The notes: generated by a model not told the origin, from the sequence alone. A DNA stretch of 64,000 nucleotides from Mucilaginibacter gossypii (GCF_900100945.1 NZ_FNCG01000002.1:124001-188000), one strand, 5' to 3'. Positions 6,669 to 16,239 are shown, numbered from the stretch's first letter. A program made the numbers and translations.

Positions 6669-8095
6669 TGAAAAGAGGGGCCTATATAGTTATTGTTTTT
6701 TTTGCGATGGTTTGCATGGCTTTGTCTGCAAGCGCGCAAAAACGCGGTAAGCTGGTTATGGGCGGCGATAACCTAAGGCTGCTTATTGATATGCGGTCGA
6801 CTAAAACGGAGGTAGATAGCTTGCTCAAAAAAGCCGGGTTAAAAGGTGCAAATGCCGCTGCTATTTTGAAGGGAGATTTTACCGCTCTGAAAAAAGACGG
6901 CTGGACAATGGCCGAAAAACAGGGAAATATAATAGAGTTCGACAGGCCGCTTGAGGCCCTTAACCTGAACCCGCAAGTTACTCCTTACCTGATAACTACT
7001 AAAATAGATAACAATGATAATGAGTCGCCGGGGTATCCGGCTGATGTTAGCTTCGGCATCAATAACTTTGCTAAAATCACCGTTCATGAACTACCATCTG
7101 GATTAACCCGTTTCTTTTTGCCCGGTTATGCCCAAAGTAAAAGGGTACTGTTATCAGGTAACTTTAATAACTGGAGCACCCTTAAAGGTATCATGGCCAA
7201 AACCGACAGCGGTTGGATTGCCGACATAAAGCTGAAACCCGGCAAGTATGAATATAAATTTATTGTGGATGGCCATTGGACCAGTGACCGTTATAACAAC
7301 CTGGTGAGCGATCATGACGATAATTCAATATACTTTCGTTATAACTACACTTTTAAGCTTAACGGATACGCCAATGCCCATAAAATAACACTGGCAGCGA
7401 GTTTTAATGATTGGGACGCTAACAATATCGTTCTCGAGAAAAGTCCCAAAGGCTGGCAAAAACAGCTTTACCTGCACGAAGGCACACAGGCGTATCGTTT
7501 CCTGGTTGATGGCAAATGGATCACCGATCCAGCTAATCCTAATAAGATCCAGGGCGCTGATGGATATACCAACTCAGTGCTGAACCTTGGCGAAACGGTT
7601 GTATTTAAGCTTGATGGTTATACCAATGCAAAGAAAGTGTACGTTGGCGGAAGCTTCAATAATTGGGAACATGGCCTGATCCCGCTTACCAAAACCAAAA
7701 CGGGCTGGGCATCGTCCTTAATTATTCCGCCGGGCAATTATGGCTATAAGTTTGTTGTGGATGATAACTGGATCACCGACCCCAAAAACCCTCGTAATAT
7801 GATGGAGGGCGGCGTTGTTAATTCATATATTTCGGTGAAACCAAATTATACGTTTAAGCTAAGCGGTTTCAATAATGCAAAAAAGGTTCATTTAGCGGGC
7901 AGTTTTAACAACTTTGATGATTTTGGTTACACACTTGCTTTTAACGGTAAAGAGTGGACGGTAAGTGTTTACCTGAAACCAGGCAAGCAACTGTACAAGT
8001 TTATTGTGGATGATAAATGGATGATAGACCCGGGCAATAAACTTTACGAACCTAACCAATATAATTCGGGTAATTCCGTTTTATGGATCGAGTGA
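6668..8095 (+). CDS. Exported protein with four tandem glycogen-binding-type (AMPK1_CBM/CBM48-like) domains
   Basis: A signal peptide (residues 1-23) is followed by an unrecognised N-terminal region and then four repeats at about residues 148-224, 227-308, 311-390 and 394-475. Each follows the pattern FxLxGYxxAKKVxLxGSFNNW, a Gly-Trp strand, PGxYxYKFIVDGxW and DPxNP. This is the fold of AMPK beta-type carbohydrate-binding modules, which bind glycogen or starch through conserved Trp residues. No enzyme domain is attached, so it is probably a periplasmic or surface glucan binder. The translational coupling with the retropepsin-like protein is notable. Confidence 0.8.
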   Translation: MKRGAYIVIVFFAMVCMALSASAQKRGKLVMGGDNLRLLIDMRSTKTEVDSLLKKAGLKGANAAAILKGDFTALKKDGWTMAEKQGNIIEFDRPLEALNLNPQVTPYLITTKIDNNDNESPGYPADVSFGINNFAKITVHELPSGLTRFFLPGYAQSKRVLLSGNFNNWSTLKGIMAKTDSGWIADIKLKPGKYEYKFIVDGHWTSDRYNNLVSDHDDNSIYFRYNYTFKLNGYANAHKITLAASFNDWDANNIVLEKSPKGWQKQLYLHEGTQAYRFLVDGKWITDPANPNKIQGADGYTNSVLNLGETVVFKLDGYTNAKKVYVGGSFNNWEHGLIPLTKTKTGWASSLIIPPGNYGYKFVVDDNWITDPKNPRNMMEGGVVNSYISVKPNYTFKLSGFNNAKKVHLAGSFNNFDDFGYTLAFNGKEWTVSVYLKPGKQLYKFIVDDKWMIDPGNKLYEPNQYNSGNSVLWIE

Positions 8096-8276
8096 GAAAA
8101 GAATCGAGAGATAAGAACCAAGAGATCAGGATCAAGAGAAAAGAATTAAGAAGCGGGAAAATATTAATAAAGATCTTGATTCTTGCAGTATTGTATCTTG
8201 ATTCTCACAGTCTTGCATCATGATTCTGGTATTCTTGAATCTTGATTCTTATATTCTTGCATTTTGACTCTCACCT
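8096..8276. repeat. Iterated AAGAATCAAG/CTTGATTCTT intergenic repeat
   Basis: The left half is rich in AAGAATCAAGA-like words and the right half in TCTTGATTCTT-like words, so the region can fold back on itself. Similar words occur at 18685-18745 and 51629-51680. No ORF is present. It may act as a 3' structure after the glucan-binding protein gene. Confidence 0.6.
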
Positions 8277-8305
8277 CGTTATATTAGCTAAAATACAATA
8301 TTTTT

Positions 8306-9091
8306 ATGACCATCCCCATATACCAGGCCGACGCATTTACCGATAAGCTCTTTGGCGGTAACCCGGCGGCAATTTGTCCGCTTAATGAATGGTTGCCCGA
8401 TGTTACCATGCAAATGATAGCCATTGAAAATAACCTTGCCGAAACCGCTTTTTTTGTGAAAAACGGGGATGGCTACAAATTGCGCTGGTTTACGCCCGAG
8501 TATGAGATAGATCTTTGCGGGCATGCTACCCTGGCATCTGCTCATATCCTATTTTCGGAGCTGGGATATGAGGGAGATGTAATTCATTTTGAAACCGTAA
8601 AGGCCGGAACGCTAATTGTAAAGCGCGATGGCGATAAATATACTATGGATTTTCCGTCGAGGCCACCTATCCCAATTGAGGCTCCAAACGGATTGGCCGA
8701 AGCGCTTGGTGAAAAGCAGCCGGTAGCATTTTTGCGCTCGCGTGATTATTTCATTGTTTATGAAACCGAGCAGGATATCAGGGAGCTTACGCCCGATTTC
8801 TTCGCCATGTCAAAAATGGATACGGTAGGGATCATAGCCACCGCTCCTGGCGATAACTCTGATTTTGTTTCACGCTTTTTTGCCCCCGGCGCAGGCATCC
8901 CCGAAGACCCGGTTACCGGATCGGCACATTGTAACCTGATCCCGTATTGGGCAAAACGCCTTGGTAAAGATAGCCTCCATGCCTATCAGCTTTCGGCCCG
9001 CCGCGGCGAGCTTTGGTGCGAGCTTAAAGGTGATAGGGTATTGATGAGCGGTAAAGCGGTTACTTATCTGAAGGGGGAGATCAGGGTTTGA
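8306..9091 (+). CDS. PhzF family isomerase/epimerase
   Basis: The 261-residue protein has the family hallmarks: an N-terminal YQADAFTDKLFGGNPAAIC, the catalytic Glu in NNLAETAFF (residue 46), DLCGHATLASAH in the middle, and EDPVTGSAHCNLIPYW towards the C-terminus. PhzF enzymes catalyse proton shifts (isomerisation) in phenazine biosynthesis. Most homologues, including this one outside any phenazine cluster, have unknown substrates. The preceding and following regions are repeat-rich spacers, so it is probably a single-gene unit. Confidence 0.9.
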   Translation: MTIPIYQADAFTDKLFGGNPAAICPLNEWLPDVTMQMIAIENNLAETAFFVKNGDGYKLRWFTPEYEIDLCGHATLASAHILFSELGYEGDVIHFETVKAGTLIVKRDGDKYTMDFPSRPPIPIEAPNGLAEALGEKQPVAFLRSRDYFIVYETEQDIRELTPDFFAMSKMDTVGIIATAPGDNSDFVSRFFAPGAGIPEDPVTGSAHCNLIPYWAKRLGKDSLHAYQLSARRGELWCELKGDRVLMSGKAVTYLKGEIRV

Positions 9092-9103
9092 TTTCTTCCT
9101 CAT

Positions 9104-9190
9104 GTTATTGCAGGGAGGAACGACGAAGTAATTGCACAGAAGCATAGCTGCTCTGTAAAGCAAGCGATTGCCGCGCTGCGCTCGAAATGA
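9104..9190. repeat. REP-like extragenic element (ACGAAGyAAT family)
   Basis: The element contains GGAACGACGAAGTAATTGC and, on the other side, GCGATTGCCGCGC, around a small central stem (ACAG...CTGT). It resembles the clearer palindrome at 49752-49836 and the degraded copy at 40181-40253. These elements are dispersed between genes. Confidence 0.5.
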
Positions 9191-9315
9191 TTAACTACAT
9201 CAACCTTTCACCTTTAGCCTTTTTCCTTTCACCTCAAATCAAAATATACTTTCAAAACTCAATTATTTATAATTACTTTGGAGGTTTGGACTTTGCAAGG
9301 TACTTAATAAATTAA

Positions 9316-12300
9316 ATGCAGCTTACCCGTTTAGAAATCAAAGGCTTCAAGAGTTTCGGCGATAAAATAACCATCAATTTTAATGAGGGTGTTACCGCTA
9401 TTGTAGGCCCTAACGGTTGCGGTAAGTCAAATGTTGTTGACAGTATCCGTTGGGTTTTGGGTGAGCAAAGCACCCGGATGCTCCGTTCGGAGAAAATGGA
9501 TAACGTTATTTTTAACGGTACCAAAAGCCGTAAATCGGCTAACCTTGCCGAAGTTTCCCTCACTTTTGATAATACAAAAAACGTACTGCCAACCGATTAT
9601 TCGCAGGTAACGCTTACTCGTAAGCTTTACCGCACGGGCGAAAGCGAATACCGACTTAACGATGTACAGTGCCGTTTAAAGGATATTACCGATCTTTTTT
9701 TGGATACGGGTATCGGCTCCGACTCCTATTCTATCATCGAGCTCCGGATGATCGACGAGATCATCACCAATAAGGAGGGCTCACGCCGTAACCTGTTTGA
9801 GGAAGCATCGGGCATCTCTAAATACAAGCTCCGCAAAAAGCAAACTTTCAGTAAGCTGAAAGAGACAGAGGCCGATTTGGCCCGTGTTGATGACCTGCTG
9901 TTTGAGATTGAGAAGAACCTGAAATCGCTGGAGAACCAGGCGAAGAAAACTGAACGATACTATCGTCTCAAGGAGCAGTATAAAACATTGAGCATTATGC
10001 TGGCTTCGTTCAGGATCGTGGCTTTCAGCGAATCATTAAAAAAGATAGAGGAGCAGGAGCTAAAGCATAAGGCCGAGAAGGGCGATATCGTAGCCCAGAT
10101 TGATACTTTGGAAGCGACTTTACAGCAACAAAAGCTGGATAGCATCACCAAAGAAAAAAACCTCTCTGTTCAGCAAAAAACAACCAACGAGTTTGTTTCC
10201 AAGATCCGCGCTTACGAAAGCGAAAAGAAGATCAAGAATGAACAGTTGAAGTTTCAACAAGATAAGGAATCGCGTCTGACTGAAGAGTTAGAACGGGACA
10301 AAAACCAGCTGAACCACGTATTATACAACATTAAACGCCTAAACGAGGAAAAGGCTACTGAAGATGAAACCCTGCAAGCTATTCAAAGCAGGGTAACTGA
10401 TTTAAAGGAGGCTGTTGACGAATTGCGCGCCCAGCAAACCGAAGCACGTAATGAGCTAAACGAACTTAATAATATCAATACCCGCCTGCAAAACCAGGCT
10501 TACAAGGCTGAAAAGGACCTGGATATATTACAAATTCAGCAACAGGCTTTGGAGCAGGAAAGCCAGCGTAATATGGAAGATACCACCAATAAAGAGGTGG
10601 AGCTTTCGCACTTTAACCAGGTGGTTGCCGAGCTGCAATACCGCAAGGAAACACTCGACGATGAATTTCAGCAGGCTGTTGAGTTTGAAAATAAATTAAA
10701 AGAACAAATTGCCGAAACCGATGTTGAGTTGAACTCGGTTAAGGATACCATTATAAAAGAAAGCCGCAGGCTGGATGCCAAACAAAACGAATACAACCTT
10801 ACCAAAAGTATGGTTGACAGTTTGGAGGGCTTCCCGGAGTCAATCAGGTTCCTGAAAAAGAATGCCGATTGGGCTAAAAATGCACCTTTGTTTAGCGATG
10901 TGCTTTTTTGTAAGGAGGAGTTTCGTGTAGCCATTGAAAACTACCTTGAACCGCTCATGAACTATTACGTGGTTGAAAGCTACGACGATGCTGTAAAGGC
11001 TATAAGCCTGTTGAGCAATTCGGCAAAGGGCAGAGCAAATTTCTTTGTGCTGAATAACTACGCTGATGAATCGCCTGCACAAATCAGCTTCGAAAAGGAG
11101 GGGGCTATCCCGGCACTGAGTGTTATTGAGGTTGAAAAACGTTACCTGCCGCTTTGTAATTACCTGCTTAAAGGTGTTTACCTGGTTGATGACGATAAAG
11201 AAGGCCAGATCAATAGCGAAACTTTACCGCAGGGCGTTGTGTTAATCGGCAAGAGCGGTAAGTTCAATAAATCAAAACATACCATGGCCGGTGGGTCTGT
11301 GGGTTTGTTTGAAGGTAAAAGGATCGGGCGTGCTAAAAACCTGGAGAATTTGGCTAAAGAGATCCGGGGAATAGAGAACCAGGTGGGTTCATTTCGTACG
11401 AAGTCTGAAGAATTACAGAACAAGCTTGCAGCTTTACGTTCGTCAACCAAGGCAGCTGAGATCAATGAACAGCAACAGATCCTGAACCGTTTAAATAACG
11501 AGTTGATCACTGTAAAAACCCGCCAGGAGCAATATCAAACTTTTATTGAAAATAGCCTTAACCGTAAAGAAGATATCGCCCGCAAAATTGCAGGGATCAA
11601 AGATGAAATGGCTGCCCTGCAACCGCAATTGGCCGAGCTAAAAACTCAACGCCAGATCCAAAGCGATTTACTGGCCGATAAGCAGATGGCTTTTAACGAG
11701 CTTAATGAGTACGTATCGGTACAATCCAACGCTTATAACCAGGAAAATATCCGTTTCCATCAGCAGCAAAACAAGGTGTCGGGATTGATGAAAGACCTTG
11801 ACTATCGTGATACCCAGCAGGAAAGCCTTGAAACGCGTATAAGGCAAAATAGCAGCGAGCTTGAAAAAGTAAAAGTTGCTATACAGGAAAACCTGAAACT
11901 GGCCGATAACTCAGACGACAACCTGCTTGAAATGTATGAGCAGAAGGAAAACCTGGAAAAGGCCACACAACAAGCCGAACAGGAGTACTATCAATGGCGC
12001 GGCCTCATCACCGAAAATGAGAGTCAGGTAAGCTCATTGAGGCGCAAAAAAGAAAACAGCGAAGTTATTGAGAATGAGCTGCGCGACGAACGAAATAATT
12101 TAAAGATAGACCTGAACGCGCTGAAAGAACGTCTTTCGGTTGAGTTTAATATAGATATTGAAGACCTGCCCGAAAGCGAAGTACCCGAAGGTGAAAATGA
12201 GCAGGACCTGCGCGAGAAAGCCGAAAAGCTAAAAAAACAGCTGGATGATTTTGGCGCCATAAATCCGATGGCGGTAGAGGCTTATAACGAAATGAACGAG

Positions 12301-12858
12301 CGTTATACTTTTATCCAGGCGCAAAAGAAAGACCTGAGTGAAGCCAAAGCATCATTGCTGGCTACCATACAGGAGATTGATGATACCGCGAAAGATAAGT
12401 TCATGACCGCGTTTATTATGGTGCGCGAAAACTTTATTAAAGTATTCCGCTCGCTGTTTAATGAAGAGGATTCATGCGATCTGATCCTGACTGATCCTGA
12501 TCATCCGCTCGAGTCAGATATCGATATCATCGCGAAGCCAAAAGGTAAACGACCATTATCCATCAACCAACTATCGGGAGGGGAAAAAACCCTTACGGCA
12601 ACCGCTATACTTTTTTCGCTGTACCTGCTTAAGCCTGCACCTTTCTGTATTTTTGATGAGGTTGACGCGCCGCTTGATGATACCAATATTGATAAGTTCA
12701 ATAACATTATCCGTACCTTCTCCAAAGACTCTCAATTCATCATTGTATCCCACAACAAACGAACTATTGCAAGTACAGATGTTATTTACGGCGTAACCAT
12801 GGTTGAGCAGGGGATTTCCCGCGTTGTTCCCGTTGATTTAAGAGAGCTGGCTGATTAG
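9316..12858 (+). CDS. smc: Chromosome segregation protein SMC
   Basis: The 1180-residue length is typical. Walker A GPNGCGKSN lies at residues 32-40. Two long coiled-coil arms rich in Glu, Lys and Gln (about 170-500 and 680-1010) flank a hinge domain around 510-670 (with GGSVGLFEGKRIGR near its end). The C-terminal head carries the ABC signature LSGGEKTL at residue 1086 and Walker B FCIFDEVDAPLDD. SMC dimers with ScpA/ScpB compact and help segregate the chromosome; the scp genes are not in this window. The convergent gene downstream is separated by a palindromic element. Confidence 0.98.
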   Translation: MQLTRLEIKGFKSFGDKITINFNEGVTAIVGPNGCGKSNVVDSIRWVLGEQSTRMLRSEKMDNVIFNGTKSRKSANLAEVSLTFDNTKNVLPTDYSQVTLTRKLYRTGESEYRLNDVQCRLKDITDLFLDTGIGSDSYSIIELRMIDEIITNKEGSRRNLFEEASGISKYKLRKKQTFSKLKETEADLARVDDLLFEIEKNLKSLENQAKKTERYYRLKEQYKTLSIMLASFRIVAFSESLKKIEEQELKHKAEKGDIVAQIDTLEATLQQQKLDSITKEKNLSVQQKTTNEFVSKIRAYESEKKIKNEQLKFQQDKESRLTEELERDKNQLNHVLYNIKRLNEEKATEDETLQAIQSRVTDLKEAVDELRAQQTEARNELNELNNINTRLQNQAYKAEKDLDILQIQQQALEQESQRNMEDTTNKEVELSHFNQVVAELQYRKETLDDEFQQAVEFENKLKEQIAETDVELNSVKDTIIKESRRLDAKQNEYNLTKSMVDSLEGFPESIRFLKKNADWAKNAPLFSDVLFCKEEFRVAIENYLEPLMNYYVVESYDDAVKAISLLSNSAKGRANFFVLNNYADESPAQISFEKEGAIPALSVIEVEKRYLPLCNYLLKGVYLVDDDKEGQINSETLPQGVVLIGKSGKFNKSKHTMAGGSVGLFEGKRIGRAKNLENLAKEIRGIENQVGSFRTKSEELQNKLAALRSSTKAAEINEQQQILNRLNNELITVKTRQEQYQTFIENSLNRKEDIARKIAGIKDEMAALQPQLAELKTQRQIQSDLLADKQMAFNELNEYVSVQSNAYNQENIRFHQQQNKVSGLMKDLDYRDTQQESLETRIRQNSSELEKVKVAIQENLKLADNSDDNLLEMYEQKENLEKATQQAEQEYYQWRGLITENESQVSSLRRKKENSEVIENELRDERNNLKIDLNALKERLSVEFNIDIEDLPESEVPEGENEQDLREKAEKLKKQLDDFGAINPMAVEAYNEMNERYTFIQAQKKDLSEAKASLLATIQEIDDTAKDKFMTAFIMVRENFIKVFRSLFNEEDSCDLILTDPDHPLESDIDIIAKPKGKRPLSINQLSGGEKTLTATAILFSLYLLKPAPFCIFDEVDAPLDDTNIDKFNNIIRTFSKDSQFIIVSHNKRTIASTDVIYGVTMVEQGISRVVPVDLRELAD

Positions 12859-12870
12859 AGCTTAAAGCCT

Positions 12871-13041
12871 AAGGCGGAAAGCTAAAAGCTCGCGCCGTTG
12901 CCACCAACAACTTGTTATACCTGTATAATTTTATTAACCACTAAAGCCGATACGCATAGCATAAAGTTGTTGGTGACAACACCAACAACGGCAAGCTTTA
13001 GCATAATAAAAAAGGCGAAAAGCTTTTTAGCCCTCCGCCTT
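12871..13041. repeat. 171-bp palindromic MITE-like element
   Basis: Outer arms AAGGCGGAAAGCTAAAAGCT (12871-12890) and AGCTTTTTAGCCCTCCGCCTT (13021-13041) are near-perfect inverted repeats. Inner arms GCCGTTGccACCAACAACTT and AAGTTGTTGGT...CAACGGC pair as well. The whole region between the convergent smc and S41 protease genes can therefore fold into a long stem. No transposase ORF is present. It could serve as a bidirectional terminator. Confidence 0.7.
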
Positions 13042-13059
13042 AAATGATACGGAAAAATT

Positions 13060-14586
13060 TTATTTCTTCTTTTTAAACACCGATGGTGTTTTAAGCATCA
13101 AACCTTTTACTTTGCTGCGGGTGAATCTCTGTTCCATCGCACGTTTCTGATCGGCCGAAAGTACGTTTTTTGAAGAGGTAGCCAGGCTTTGGGTTGTTAC
13201 TGAACCGGTTTTATACTTGCCGGTAGAGATATAGCTCAAAGCCTGTGCTAATAAACCTTCGGTAGGGTCGCCGAAATCTTTGGTCAGATCGTCGACAGCG
13301 CTAACACCTTTATAAATGCCTTGTCCTGGTGTCATACCGGTATAATAATCGCCATTGTTTGCCGAATTTCTTGTGGAGAACATTGGCATATACAATTGGT
13401 ATTTATTGATATCAATACCATAAAAACCAACAGGCTTGCCATAGGTGACAGAGCCGATCAATTCAACATCCAGTTCAGGGATCAGGTTATTAATGGTTAA
13501 CTCACTTGCTGAGGCAGTACCGCTACCAACTATAAAGAATATCCGGCTTAAATTAAGTGACCCTTGTTTTTGGAAATTAACAGTTTGGTTGCTTACCGAA
13601 AAAAATCCTTTGGGTATTTCGTAAAGGTTTTTAAACAAGGTATAGTTATCGTTTGTAAGCTTATCATTAAAATAAGCTGTATACATCTTAGTGCCGTTCT
13701 TAGCCGATGGTACTAAAAGGTTGTCAAGGTATTCTGCAGTTTCTACGGATCCGCCACCGTTATACCTTAAATCAACGATCAAATCGGAAATACCAGTGAA
13801 GCTGTTTAAGGCCTCTAATATTTTAGGACCGGCATTGGTTTTATCAGTAAAAGAATTAAAAACCATGTAGCCTGCTTTTTTGCCCGAGCCGGCGTCCAGT
13901 GTTTTATAAGTAATAACAGGGTTTATGGTATAGTTAGCAGTATTAAGCGTTACATCAACGGTAGTATTATCCGGTCTGGCCAATGTCATGCTGATAGTTT
14001 TGCTGTATGCATAGGCTTGTATTACAAACTGGGTAGTCGAACCTCCGTCATCGTAAGCAAGGTCGGTACGCCCATTTATTTTGGTGATCTGATACCCGCG
14101 TTTAATACCTACTTTATCAGCAGGTGAACCAGGGTATACATATTTGATCCTCAGATCCGAACGCGTAGGGTAGAATACCGAAAAACCGAAGTCGCCGCCA
14201 TTACCGCTCAATTCGTTCGATACCGAGCCGTCATCAATAAACGAATACTTAGCCGTGCCGGTATTATCGTAATATTCGTACGGTTGAGAGCTTGCCGGAT
14301 TTACGGCATATTGTGATAAATGGTCAACCTCGCTGCTTAACCCGGTAATAGTATCAGTACTGACATAGTTACGGGGCTGAAAGTTTTTATAGGTTGGAAG
14401 CTGGTTGTACCACAAATAGGTTTCCTGTGGATATAAAAAAACAGAATCTCTTATACGATCAAGGGCGGTACCGGTGCTTGGCGGGCCGGTAGTACCATCA
14501 TCGCCGTTATTAATAGGTTTATTTTTTTTACAGGCAGATATCGATGCAACGGAAATAAGGGCTAAAAAGTAAAATATTTTTCTCAT
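13060..14586 (-). CDS. S41 family C-terminal processing peptidase, lipoprotein
   Basis: The 508-residue protein has a lipoprotein signal peptide ending in SISAC (Cys19), so it is probably anchored to the outer membrane or exposed in the periplasm. A PDZ domain lies around residues 130-210 (YPGSPADKVGIKRGYQITKING). The tail-specific protease core contains DLRYNGGG and the catalytic-Ser block GSGTASASELTINNL. Such proteases cleave C-termini or misfolded envelope proteins. It stands alone between a palindromic element and the lolD operon. Confidence 0.92.
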   Translation of the reverse strand: MRKIFYFLALISVASISACKKNKPINNGDDGTTGPPSTGTALDRIRDSVFLYPQETYLWYNQLPTYKNFQPRNYVSTDTITGLSSEVDHLSQYAVNPASSQPYEYYDNTGTAKYSFIDDGSVSNELSGNGGDFGFSVFYPTRSDLRIKYVYPGSPADKVGIKRGYQITKINGRTDLAYDDGGSTTQFVIQAYAYSKTISMTLARPDNTTVDVTLNTANYTINPVITYKTLDAGSGKKAGYMVFNSFTDKTNAGPKILEALNSFTGISDLIVDLRYNGGGSVETAEYLDNLLVPSAKNGTKMYTAYFNDKLTNDNYTLFKNLYEIPKGFFSVSNQTVNFQKQGSLNLSRIFFIVGSGTASASELTINNLIPELDVELIGSVTYGKPVGFYGIDINKYQLYMPMFSTRNSANNGDYYTGMTPGQGIYKGVSAVDDLTKDFGDPTEGLLAQALSYISTGKYKTGSVTTQSLATSSKNVLSADQKRAMEQRFTRSKVKGLMLKTPSVFKKKK

Positions 14587-14640
14587 ACACTTGAGTTTAA
14601 GTATTAAAACGCCTTGTTAGTAAGTATGTTATAGGTAATA

Positions 14641-15249
14641 CTATAAAAAGTCTTCAACACTGATACAGTCAATGCCGCTGGCTTCGGCACAAAGCTTATC
14701 TGTTTCCGAATTTTCAATCATCACTATTTCTTTACGCTGGAGGCCATGTTCCTGAATAAGCAGGTTAATTACATCTGGTTCGGGTTTTGGTACGGTTTCT
14801 TCGGTAAAATAGCAGCGGAGATATTTTTCCAGCCCGTGCCATTCGGTTTGTTTAATTTTATTTACCTGTTCCTGAACATTGCCGTTAGTTACAATAAACA
14901 ATTTTTTGCGGTCGACCACAATATCCTGCATTAAGGTAAGTATATTTTGATATAAAAGCAGTTTTAGCGGTAATTTGGCAGTTAAAAGCAGGTTCTCAAA
15001 TTTATCGCGGTATTGTTCGGCCACCGGGAACTGCTCCGTCAAACGGTTAAATGCGGCATCCTTCCCTTCAGCTATATACGTATCAGTTAATACTTTGGTT
15101 GCGGCCTTTGCATCTATCAGCTCAATATATTCAAGCATGTTTGCAAACAGGTAATAAGCCTGAAAGTAATAATCCTTTGCCGGATAAAGCACATTATCTA
15201 ACTCAAAAATAAAAGCTGTTTTACGTTTATCAATATCCTTATAGTCCAT
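14641..15249 (-). CDS. HAD-superfamily hydrolase-like protein with altered motif I
   Basis: The 202-residue protein has a HAD fold with a helical cap. Motif II is FIVTNG, motif III Lys is in TVPKPEPDV, and motif IV is MIENSETD. Motif I reads FELDNVLYP: the first Asp, normally the phosphoryl-accepting nucleophile (DxD), is Glu16, and motif IV has Glu-Asn where Gly-Asp is usual. Most HAD phosphatases would be inactive with this change, so the protein may bind rather than hydrolyse a phosphorylated ligand. It is the last gene of a three-gene operon starting with lolD and its start abuts the upstream stop. Confidence 0.8.
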   Translation of the reverse strand: MDYKDIDKRKTAFIFELDNVLYPAKDYYFQAYYLFANMLEYIELIDAKAATKVLTDTYIAEGKDAAFNRLTEQFPVAEQYRDKFENLLLTAKLPLKLLLYQNILTLMQDIVVDRKKLFIVTNGNVQEQVNKIKQTEWHGLEKYLRCYFTEETVPKPEPDVINLLIQEHGLQRKEIVMIENSETDKLCAEASGIDCISVEDFL

Positions 15250-15548
15250 TAAGCAATTACGTGTAGGTTTATATCGTATTCATTAAAAAGGGTTTCGGCC
15301 TTTAGCAAGAGTATTGTTTCATCAGGCCTTAATAAATAAACCGAATCGATGCTTTTATCCAGGCAAAGCGTTAGCATTTCATGTGTATAACTTGCCGAAG
15401 CTGGATTGGGCAACAATATCATTTTGCCGGTTTTTATCATAAAATCAGGCAGGTCCATATGATCACCCAAAATAATATTTTTTCCTTCCAGTTTGTTTTT
15501 GAGCTGGTAGGCTTGCGCCGACGTGGCGGCGGTAATTAAAATGCTCAT
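15249..15548 (-). CDS. Small Rossmann-like protein resembling the N-terminal domain of ATP-grasp enzymes
   Basis: The start at 15548 (MSILITAATSAQAYQLKNKL) follows the lolD stop by one base and gives 99 residues. The order of a glycine-poor first strand (ILITAATS), a helix, GKNIILGD, then a regularly spaced series of strands and helices ending in INLHVIA looks like the preATP-grasp domain found before CarB-type ATP-grasp domains. No ATP-grasp domain follows; the next gene is a HAD-like protein. Function unknown; likely translated together with lolD and the HAD gene. Confidence 0.7.
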   Translation of the reverse strand: MSILITAATSAQAYQLKNKLEGKNIILGDHMDLPDFMIKTGKMILLPNPASASYTHEMLTLCLDKSIDSVYLLRPDETILLLKAETLFNEYDINLHVIA

Positions 15549-15549
15549 G

Positions 15550-16209
15550 TTAATGGGCGTTAACAATTAAACCATCCCTCATTGTAACTGTGCGGTCTGA
15601 CAGGTTTGCAAGATCTTCATTATGAGTAACAATAACAAAGGTTTGCCTGAAATCATTTTTAAGCTTAATAAATAATTCATGAAGCTCGAGCGCGTTGACC
15701 GAATCAAGGTTGCCTGAAGGTTCATCGGCAAAAATAAGTGCTGGATTGTTGATTAACGCACGTGCCACAGCTACCCGTTGTTGCTCGCCGCCAGATAGCT
15801 GGTTAGGTTTATGGTGCAACCTGTCTTTCAAACCCAAAAGGTCAAGCAACCCGGCCGCTTTTTTTTCTGCTTCAGATTTTGATTTTCCTGCTATAAAGGC
15901 CGGGATGCAAACGTTTTCAAGAGCGCTGAACTCGGCCAGTAGATGATGAAACTGGAATATAAAACCAATCTGCCGGTTCCGGAAATCGCTTAGTTGTTTA
16001 TTGTTTAGTTTGTTTAGTTCAATATCATTAATGGTTAAAGTGCCCGAATCTGGCCGGTCAAGGGTACCTAATATGTTAAGTAACGAGCTTTTTCCGGCAC
16101 CTGAAGCACCAACGATGGTTACGATTTCACCCTTTTGTACCTCAAGGTCAACGCCCTTTAATATTTGTAACTGTCCGTATGATTTATGGATAGATCTGGC
16201 TTTAAGCAT
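15550..16209 (-). CDS. lolD: Lipoprotein-releasing/MacB-type ABC transporter ATP-binding protein (LolD-like)
   Basis: The 219-residue ATPase has Walker [11 protein letters not shown]-loop [12 protein letters not shown], signature [15 protein letters not shown], Walker [14 protein letters not shown] and H-loop VTHNEDLA. The GASGAGKS and EPSGNLDS sequences are characteristic of the LolD/FtsE/MacB group. With a LolC/E-type permease it would extract lipoproteins from the inner membrane. That permease is not adjacent here; instead two small genes follow in the same operon. The exact role (Lol or another MacB-like exporter) is therefore not fixed. Confidence 0.88.
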   Translation of the reverse strand: MLKARSIHKSYGQLQILKGVDLEVQKGEIVTIVGASGAGKSSLLNILGTLDRPDSGTLTINDIELNKLNNKQLSDFRNRQIGFIFQFHHLLAEFSALENVCIPAFIAGKSKSEAEKKAAGLLDLLGLKDRLHHKPNQLSGGEQQRVAVARALINNPALIFADEPSGNLDSVNALELHELFIKLKNDFRQTFVIVTHNEDLANLSDRTVTMRDGLIVNAH

Positions 16210-16239
16210 TTGGCAAAGTTAACGGATTAGCTGGATTTA

